A stretch of DNA of 64,000 nt from Acidimicrobiia bacterium (lineage in GTDB: Bacteria; Actinomycetota; Acidimicrobiia; Acidimicrobiales; Aldehydirespiratoraceae), in the NCBI GenBank assembly GCA_022820805.1, contig JAJEEV010000043.1, positions 75,363 to 139,362 on the forward strand. The letters run 5' to 3'. This document shows, one piece after another, positions 57,869-64,000 of the stretch. The notes beneath the pieces were generated by a model. The model saw only the letters and a list, made by a program, of their open reading frames with translations. It was not told the origin of the DNA and searched no databases. Numbering within the stretch: the stretch's first letter is position 1; every line of letters starts with the position of its first letter. Made by a program: the position numbers and the translations under genes.

Positions 57869-59460
57869 CCGGCAGGGAGGGTCGATCGGTTGTCGGCAGG
57901 AGACTTCTTCCCAGACTGAGTCGGGCCCGCCCCCTTCTGGCCGGCACGAAGGAGCAGGCACCGGCCCGGATCGTGTCCTGGGGGCTCGCCACGCTCGTCG
58001 ATGCGGGCCTCGTCGTCGGGGTGGCGACCATGCTGTGCGGCCTGGCCGGCATCGGCGACGACAACCCCGACGCGCTCGCGTTCGGGGGCGTGGGGGCGGC
58101 CCTTGCGCTTGTCGCAGCCGTCGCGCGGCGACGGGTGGCGCCTCCGGAGCGGCCCACTGCCGGGCGCGTGTTCGCCGGCATCGGTCTTCTGTGGACGGTG
58201 CTGGTGCTGTTCGGCGCGGCCCTCTACGCGGGCACCGGATCGGTGAGCCGCTTCGACGACGCCGTGGTGGAGTCGGCCGCCGGTTTCACCACCACCGCGG
58301 TCACCCTCCTCGATGCGGCCGAGGTGTCGCGCACCGTTCTGCTGTTCCGGGCGGCCACCAGCTGGGTGGGTGGTCTGGTCGCGATCGTGATCGCGGTCGT
58401 GACCCTGCCCGTGGTGCTGCGCTCCACCGCGCTCATCGGCTACACCACAGGACGCCGGGGCCAGGACCTCGTGCCCAACGCCACCGTCGGCATCCGCCGG
58501 GTGTTCACCCTCTACTCGAGCTTTACCGCGGTCTGCGCGGCCGCCTACCTCCTCACCGGCCTCGGGCCGGTGGAGGCGCTGGTATTCGGCCTGGGCACGG
58601 CCTCGACCGGCGGGTTCACCGGCCGGGTCGATTCGATGGCCGGCTACGGCGCCGGCACCCAGGCGGTCGCCGCGGCCGGGATGCTCGTGGCCGGCGCCGG
58701 GATCTTCGTGATCTGGTGGGTGGTCCGGGGACGGGTCAGGCCCCTGTGGCGCTCCCAGGAGCTCAGGACCTTCCTGGTGCTCCTGGTGGTGGCAACCCTT
58801 GCCATCGCGGTCCATCGCGGCGTCGGGTGGGGCGAGGCCGGCTTCATGGCGTTATCGATGATGAGCACCACCGGGTTCGCGGTCGCCGACTGGACCGCAT
58901 GGGGCACGTCGGCCACGGTGGTGTTGCTGGTGGCCGCCGGCATAGGAAGCATGCTGGGCTCGCCGGGAGGCGGGATGAAGGTCATGCGGGCTCGCCTGCT
59001 GATGGGCTCCGCCGGGGGAGAGCTGCGCCGCCAGCTCGACCCGTACGCCCTGATCCTGGTGAGGCGCGACGGCGAGACCCTGACGCAGCGCACCCTCGAT
59101 CGCCTCGGCGGGCACCAGATCGCCTTCGTGGTGCTCGTCGGGTCCGGGGCGATGCTGCTGGGGATCTCGGGAGTGTCGTTGCTGGGGAGCGTGTGGGGGT
59201 CGGTGAGCGCGTTCAGCACGGTGGGCCCGTCGATGGGGGAGGTTGGCGCGTACGGCCGCCTCGAGGGCCTCGACTGGCCGAGCCGGCTGGCGCTGGTGCC
59301 GCTGATGATGGGGGGCCGGATGACGATCCCGCCGCTGCTGGCCGGCGTGGGCCTCATACTGCGCTGGTACCGGGTGGCGGTCCGTCAATCCCGCTTCCGG
59401 ACCCGGCTGGCCGAGCGCCGTCGCCAGACTCGCTCGAAGTCCGATCACGACGATGCCTAG
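57856..59460 (+). CDS. trkH: Trk potassium channel subunit TrkH, copy 1
   Basis: 534-aa membrane channel. Four selectivity-filter loops can be seen: SAAGFTTTAVT, GTASTGGFTG, MMSTTGFAVADW and SAFSTVGPSMGE. The GTG start at 57856 lies 13 bases inside trkA. N-terminal 30 residues are basic. Copy 2 follows with an 8-base overlap. Confidence 0.9.
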   Translation: MRRVAGREGRSVVGRRLLPRLSRARPLLAGTKEQAPARIVSWGLATLVDAGLVVGVATMLCGLAGIGDDNPDALAFGGVGAALALVAAVARRRVAPPERPTAGRVFAGIGLLWTVLVLFGAALYAGTGSVSRFDDAVVESAAGFTTTAVTLLDAAEVSRTVLLFRAATSWVGGLVAIVIAVVTLPVVLRSTALIGYTTGRRGQDLVPNATVGIRRVFTLYSSFTAVCAAAYLLTGLGPVEALVFGLGTASTGGFTGRVDSMAGYGAGTQAVAAAGMLVAGAGIFVIWWVVRGRVRPLWRSQELRTFLVLLVVATLAIAVHRGVGWGEAGFMALSMMSTTGFAVADWTAWGTSATVVLLVAAGIGSMLGSPGGGMKVMRARLLMGSAGGELRRQLDPYALILVRRDGETLTQRTLDRLGGHQIAFVVLVGSGAMLLGISGVSLLGSVWGSVSAFSTVGPSMGEVGAYGRLEGLDWPSRLALVPLMMGGRMTIPPLLAGVGLILRWYRVAVRQSRFRTRLAERRRQTRSKSDHDDA

Positions 59461-61018
59461 GGTCCCAGCCTCCGCCACGTCGGGTCTGGACCCAGGCCTG
59501 CGCCGAGGCTGGGTGGCGTCGACCACGCTTCACATCATCGGCATCGCGCTGGCCGCGGTCTCAGTCGGGATGCTGGCATGCGCTCTGCTGGAGGCGCTGA
59601 CATCGCGCCGCGACACAGCCGCGTTGGCGGTCTCGGCCCTGGTGACCGGTGCCGCCGGCGGGGTGCTGTGGTACGTCACCCGTCCCGGCGTGGTCCGCAA
59701 GCGTCACATCTTTGCCACGGTCGCATGGACCTGGGTCGTCATCACCGGCGTGGGGGCGCTGCCGTTCATCCTGGGCGGCACGTTCGACTACGGCGGTGCG
59801 GGCCTCGTCGAGCAGGTCGTCAACAGCCTGTTCGAGTCGGCGTCGGGTTTCTCGGCCAGCGGCTCCACCGTGCTGGCCGACTTCGAGTCCCCCGGCCGCG
59901 GCCTGATGATGTACCGGCAGCTCACCCACTGGTACGGCGGCATGGGCGTGGTGGTGCTGGCGGTCGCGGTGCTCCCGTTCCTCGGCGTCGGCGGTCTCGA
60001 GCTGATCTCGGCCGAGGCGCCGGGACCGTCGTCCGACCGGCTCACCCCCAGGGTCAGCGAGACAGCCCGGCGGCTGTGGATCGTCTATATCGGCTTCACG
60101 GTCTGCGCGGCCCTCGCATTCTTCGGCGCCGACGGGTTCTCCTCGCTCTATGACGCGGTGGCCCACGCCTTCACGGTCGCGGCCACCGGAGGCTTCTCGG
60201 TGCATGCGGACTCGATCGGGCACTACGACAGCGTCGCGGTCGAGACGGTCGCGATCGTGTTCATGATCCTGGGCGGCACCAGCTTCTCGCTGCACTGGCG
60301 GGCGGTGGCCAACCGGACGGTGACTTACCATCGCAACAGCGAGTTCCGGTCGTACCTGACCATGCTGGCAATGGCCTCGATAGTCATTGTGATCCTGCTC
60401 TGGCTGGAGAACGGGCTGTCGCTGGGCTCGTCGATCCGGGGCGGGGTGTTCACGGTGGTGTCGCTGGGCACCAGCACCGGCCTGTCCAACGCCACGGGCC
60501 CGGGCTCACCCGGCGACTACGTGACGTGGGTTGCCGGTGCCCAGCTCGTGCTGCTGTTGCTGATGGTGGTGGGCGGCTGCACGGGATCGACGTCGGGTGG
60601 CATCAAGGTGATGCGGATGCGGGTGCTGGGTCTGACGATGCTGCGCAGCATGCGGCATACCCAGACACCTCGTGCGGTGATCCCGATCCGGCTCGGCCGT
60701 GACGTGATCGGCGAGGGCGTCGTGGCCCGGGTGGCCGGCTTCTTCCTGCTGCACTTCGTGCTGATCATCATGGGCCTGCTGGCGGTCACAGCCCTGGGAG
60801 GGGACCTCGAGTCCTCGCTGGGGGCGGTCGTGTCGGCGCTGGGGAACATGGGCCCGGCCCTCGGCGAGGCCGGCCCCACGTCCAACTACGCGGTGGCCTT
60901 CAGCCAGCCCGCCAGGCTGGTGCTGGCGCTGTTGATGGTGATCGGCCGTCTGGAGATCTTCCCGATGCTGCTGGCGGCCATGGCCCTGGCCGACCGCGGC
61001 AGGACGGCCCTTCGCTGA
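59453..61018 (+). CDS. trkH: Trk potassium channel subunit TrkH, copy 2
   Basis: 521-aa paralog. Filter loops: ESASGFSASGST, AATGGFSVHAD, SLGTSTGLSNA and SALGNMGPALGE. LTHWYGGMGVVVLAVAVLPFLG is a TrkH signature. ATG at 59453. One trkA with two channel genes suggests alternative or mixed dimers. Confidence 0.93.
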   Translation: MPRVPASATSGLDPGLRRGWVASTTLHIIGIALAAVSVGMLACALLEALTSRRDTAALAVSALVTGAAGGVLWYVTRPGVVRKRHIFATVAWTWVVITGVGALPFILGGTFDYGGAGLVEQVVNSLFESASGFSASGSTVLADFESPGRGLMMYRQLTHWYGGMGVVVLAVAVLPFLGVGGLELISAEAPGPSSDRLTPRVSETARRLWIVYIGFTVCAALAFFGADGFSSLYDAVAHAFTVAATGGFSVHADSIGHYDSVAVETVAIVFMILGGTSFSLHWRAVANRTVTYHRNSEFRSYLTMLAMASIVIVILLWLENGLSLGSSIRGGVFTVVSLGTSTGLSNATGPGSPGDYVTWVAGAQLVLLLLMVVGGCTGSTSGGIKVMRMRVLGLTMLRSMRHTQTPRAVIPIRLGRDVIGEGVVARVAGFFLLHFVLIIMGLLAVTALGGDLESSLGAVVSALGNMGPALGEAGPTSNYAVAFSQPARLVLALLMVIGRLEIFPMLLAAMALADRGRTALR

Positions 61019-61198
61019 GAGGCCGAGCGGGTATGCGACTTGCCGCGACCGCGGGAATCTCCGGTAGCTTGGCCTGAGCGTTTCAAGCGGTGACGGGCCA
61101 ATGACGTCCCTGCCGCTGCCGTGCCAGCCGCGGTCCGGGCACAACATTCCGCCCGGGAGACGCCACTCACGACGATCCAGCCTCCCAAGGGGAGACCG

Positions 61199-64000
61199 AT
61201 GGCTGCCGACCCCGCCCAGCGCCAGGGCCTCTACGACCCGCAGAACGAGCACGACTCGTGCGGCGTCAGCTTCGTGTGCGACATCGGTGGCAAGCCCTCC
61301 CACGATGTGGTGTCGCTGGGTGTGCGGGCCCTGTGCAACCTCGAGCACAGGGGCGCGCTGGGAGCGGACCCGCTCACCGGCGACGGCGCCGGCATCTTGA
61401 TCCAGGTACCGGACCGCTACCTGCGCGACGTCGTCGACCACGACCTGCCGCCCGCAGGGCACTACGCCACCGGCATCGGCTTCCTGCCGGCGGCGCGCGA
61501 CGACGCCGAGAAGGCCGCCGCCCAAGTGGAGCGGATCGCGAGCTCCGAGGGCCTGCGGGTGATCGGCTGGCGCGACGTGCCCGTCGACACCTCCGTGCTC
61601 GGGCCAGGCTCTCGGGCCGCCATGCCGAGCTTCCGCCAAGTGTTCATCGAGGGCGACGACCTGGCGGGCATCGACCTGGACCGGCGCATCTACGTCGTGC
61701 GCAAGCGCATAGAGCACGAGATCGGCCCGGGCGGTGCGGGCTACTCGGCGGCCGAGGACGACGAGGCCGCCATGGGCAACGCCGCGCCGCCCCACACCGG
61801 CGTGTACTTCCCGAGCCTCAGCGCCCGGACCATCGTCTACAAGGGGATGCTCATCTCCCGCCAGCTCACGACGTTCTACGCCGACCTGCGCGACGAGCGG
61901 GTCGAGAGCGCGCTGGCACTGGTCCACTCCCGCTTCTCGACCAACACCTTCCCGTCCTGGCCGCTGGCCCACCCCTACCGGATGATCGCCCACAACGGCG
62001 AGATAAACACCATCGCCGGCAACCGCAACTGGATGCGGGCCCGCGAGACCCTGCTGTCGTCGCCGGAGCTGGAGGGCCTGGAGCGGGCCTTCCCGATCTG
62101 CACGCCCGGCGCCAGCGACACCGCCGGCTTCGACGAGGTGCTCGAGCTCCTGACGCTCGGCGGATACTCGATGGCCGAGGCCGTGCTGATGATGATCCCG
62201 GAGCCCTGGGAGCACCACGCCGAGATGAGCGACGATCGCAAGGCGTTCTACCGGTACCACGCCGCCCGCATGGAGCCTTGGGACGGCCCCGCCTCGATCG
62301 CCTTCACCGACGGCACCGTCATCGGTGCGGTGCTGGACCGCAACGGCCTGCGGCCCTCGCGCTATTCGGTCACCAGCGACGGCCTCGTCGTGATGGCGTC
62401 GGAGACGGGCGTGATCGACGTGCCCCAGAGCTCGGTGGTGGAGAAGGGACGCCTGCAGCCCGGCCGGATGTTCCTGATCGACACCGCCGAGGGCCGCATC
62501 GTGCGCGACGACGAGATCAAGGACCGTCTCGCCTCGGCCCGCCCCTACGGCCGCTGGCTGGACCAGAACCTGGTGCGACTGGAGGATCTGCCCCCGCGTG
62601 AGATCCAGCAGCGCTCCGAGGGAACCCTGATCCAGCGCCAGCAGGTGTTCGGGCACACCCACGAGGAGCACCGGCTGCTGCTCGCGCCGATGGCGATCGC
62701 CGGCAAGGAGGCGTTGGGCTCGATGGGCACCGACACGCCGCCGGCGGTGCTGTCGGAGCGCAACCGACCCATCTACGACTTCTTCAAGCAGCTCTTCGCG
62801 CAGGTGACCAACCCCCCGCTGGACGCCATACGCGAGGAGCTGGTCACCTCGCTGTACGCGAGGGTCGGCCCCGAGGGCAACCTCTTCGACCCGCAGCCGT
62901 CGTCGTGCCGGACCGTGCATCTCGACAGCCCGGTCATCACCGACGCCGAGCTGGCCCGGCTGGTCGGGATCGACGGGCCGGGCGGGATCGGCGACTTCCG
63001 CACAGAGGTGCTAGCGGCCCTGTTCCCGGCCGCCGACGGTGGCGACGGTCTGCGCCGGGCGCTGGACGGGCTGTGCGAAGCGGCCTCCGACGCGATCGCG
63101 GCGGGAGCCAGCATCCTGGTCGTGTCGGACCGGGGCAGCGACGAGCGGATGGCCCCCATCCCGTCGCTGCTGGCGGTCTCGGCCGTGCACCAGCACCTGG
63201 TACGGGAGCGCACCCGCACCCGGGTGGGCCTGGTGTCGGAGACCGGCGACGCCCGCGAGGTGCACCATCTGTGCCTGCACTTGGGGTACGGCGCCAACGC
63301 GGTCAACCCCTACCTCGCGTTCGAGACGATCACCCAGATGGTGACCGAGGGGCTGCACGGGCTGGATCCGGCAACCGGGGTCGAGGCCGCCCACCGCAAC
63401 TTCGTCAAGGCGGCCTGCGCGGGGATCCTCAAGGTCATGTCGAAGATGGGGATCTCCACGGTGGCGTCCTACACCGGCGCCCAGATCTTCGAGGCCATCG
63501 GGCTCGGCCCGGAGCTGGTCGACAAGTACTTCACCGGCACGGCCAGCCGCCTCGGCGGGATCGGCATCGACGAGATCGCGGCCGCGGTGGCTGGGCGCCA
63601 CCGGCGAGCCTTCGGTGCAAACCCGACCCGCCGGGCCCACCGCACCATCGAGGCCGGCGGCGAGTACCAGTGGCGGCGCGAGGGCGAGTACCACCTGTTC
63701 AACCCCGAGACGGTGTTCAAGCTGCAGCACGCCACCCGCGACCGGCGCTTCGACATCTTCCGGGAGTACACCCGGCGCGTCGACGACCAGTCGAGCCGCC
63801 TGGGCACGCTGCGGGGCCTGTTCCGGCTCCGCAGCGGGGTGCGGCCGCCGGTGCCCGTCGAGGAGGTCGAGCCGGTCACCGAGATCGTGAAGCGCTTCGC
63901 CACCGGCGCGATGAGCTACGGCTCCATCTCCAAGGAGGCCCACGAGACCCTGGCCATCGCCATGAACCGCATCGGGGGCAAGTCCAACACCGGCGAGGGC
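61199..64000 (+). CDS. gltB: Glutamate synthase large subunit, 5' part
   Basis: 934 codons of a gene that runs past the window. Class II glutamine amidotransferase domain: after a short propeptide, the Cys nucleophile in HDSCGVSFV, then [30 protein letters not shown] and [12 protein letters not shown] central domain ([16 protein letters not shown] and onward) and the start of the FMN synthase barrel ([26 protein letters not shown]) follow. It makes glutamate from glutamine and 2-oxoglutarate. ATG at 61199 with GGGGAG five bases upstream. Confidence 0.96.
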   Translation, partial: MAADPAQRQGLYDPQNEHDSCGVSFVCDIGGKPSHDVVSLGVRALCNLEHRGALGADPLTGDGAGILIQVPDRYLRDVVDHDLPPAGHYATGIGFLPAARDDAEKAAAQVERIASSEGLRVIGWRDVPVDTSVLGPGSRAAMPSFRQVFIEGDDLAGIDLDRRIYVVRKRIEHEIGPGGAGYSAAEDDEAAMGNAAPPHTGVYFPSLSARTIVYKGMLISRQLTTFYADLRDERVESALALVHSRFSTNTFPSWPLAHPYRMIAHNGEINTIAGNRNWMRARETLLSSPELEGLERAFPICTPGASDTAGFDEVLELLTLGGYSMAEAVLMMIPEPWEHHAEMSDDRKAFYRYHAARMEPWDGPASIAFTDGTVIGAVLDRNGLRPSRYSVTSDGLVVMASETGVIDVPQSSVVEKGRLQPGRMFLIDTAEGRIVRDDEIKDRLASARPYGRWLDQNLVRLEDLPPREIQQRSEGTLIQRQQVFGHTHEEHRLLLAPMAIAGKEALGSMGTDTPPAVLSERNRPIYDFFKQLFAQVTNPPLDAIREELVTSLYARVGPEGNLFDPQPSSCRTVHLDSPVITDAELARLVGIDGPGGIGDFRTEVLAALFPAADGGDGLRRALDGLCEAASDAIAAGASILVVSDRGSDERMAPIPSLLAVSAVHQHLVRERTRTRVGLVSETGDAREVHHLCLHLGYGANAVNPYLAFETITQMVTEGLHGLDPATGVEAAHRNFVKAACAGILKVMSKMGISTVASYTGAQIFEAIGLGPELVDKYFTGTASRLGGIGIDEIAAAVAGRHRRAFGANPTRRAHRTIEAGGEYQWRREGEYHLFNPETVFKLQHATRDRRFDIFREYTRRVDDQSSRLGTLRGLFRLRSGVRPPVPVEEVEPVTEIVKRFATGAMSYGSISKEAHETLAIAMNRIGGKSNTGEG

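Overview
This is a high-GC window from an actinomycete-type genome, most likely a member of the Acidimicrobiia (inference, no rRNA is present). The reasons are mycobacterium-like gene neighbourhoods (alanine dehydrogenase divergent from an Lrp regulator; JAMM protease, CysM, metallo-beta-lactamase, RNase PH and RdgB in that order), a flavin/F420-type luciferase-like oxidoreductase, MenB, and many acyl-CoA dehydrogenase, SDR and MaoC genes.

Layout. 1-4.7 kb is a housekeeping run: 3' end of secA, prfB, ftsE, ftsX. 4.8-6.5 kb is ald with a divergent Lrp/AsnC regulator. 6.5-17.4 kb mixes an acyl-CoA dehydrogenase, a DEAD-box helicase, and a catabolic group (zinc alcohol dehydrogenase, cupin, PrmA-like methyltransferase, Rieske oxygenase plus SDR, luciferase-like monooxygenase, aminoglycoside-phosphotransferase-fold protein, hydrolase). 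17.4-22 kb holds a CotH-type lipoprotein, a redoxin gene interrupted by an in-frame UGA that looks like selenocysteine with its own SECIS hairpin, and an M24 protein resembling the DMSP lyase DddP. 22-24 kb is a small duplicated region with two coiled-coil genes around sodC. 24-25.7 kb carries tmRNA, a PQ-loop membrane protein and smpB. 25.8-34.3 kb contains the JAMM protease, a MaoC-hydrolase fusion, two tandem MFS transporters, cysM, zinc-free L28 and L33, an Rv1339-like metallo-beta-lactamase, rph and rdgB. 34.3-38.5 kb is a protocatechuate 4,5-cleavage cluster (ligC, ligA, ligB) joined to an alkylsulfatase.

39.8-46.5 kb is an accessory island ending at tRNA-Leu(UAG): a VapBC-like pair whose antitoxin lacks a normal start codon, a decayed IS481-type end, a truncated GNAT gene, a large AAA/STAND-type ATPase with about twelve TPR-like repeats and visibly lower GC, and a frameshifted DUF222-HNH gene. 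46.6-64 kb returns to core functions: clpP, rpe, an RNA methyltransferase, acyl-CoA dehydrogenase, menB, a PfkB-type kinase, an alcohol dehydrogenase, a potassium-dependent-type membrane pyrophosphatase, 5-formyl-THF cyclo-ligase, trkA with two trkH genes, and the 5' part of gltB.

The best candidate for something overlooked is the redoxin gene at 19387-20541: standard gene calling would split it in two, while the UGA lies exactly at a thioredoxin-type redox position and is followed by a perfect 6-bp hairpin with a GGUCU loop. Second are the TPR ATPase of the island and the DddP-like protein with intact metal ligands but altered catalytic residues.
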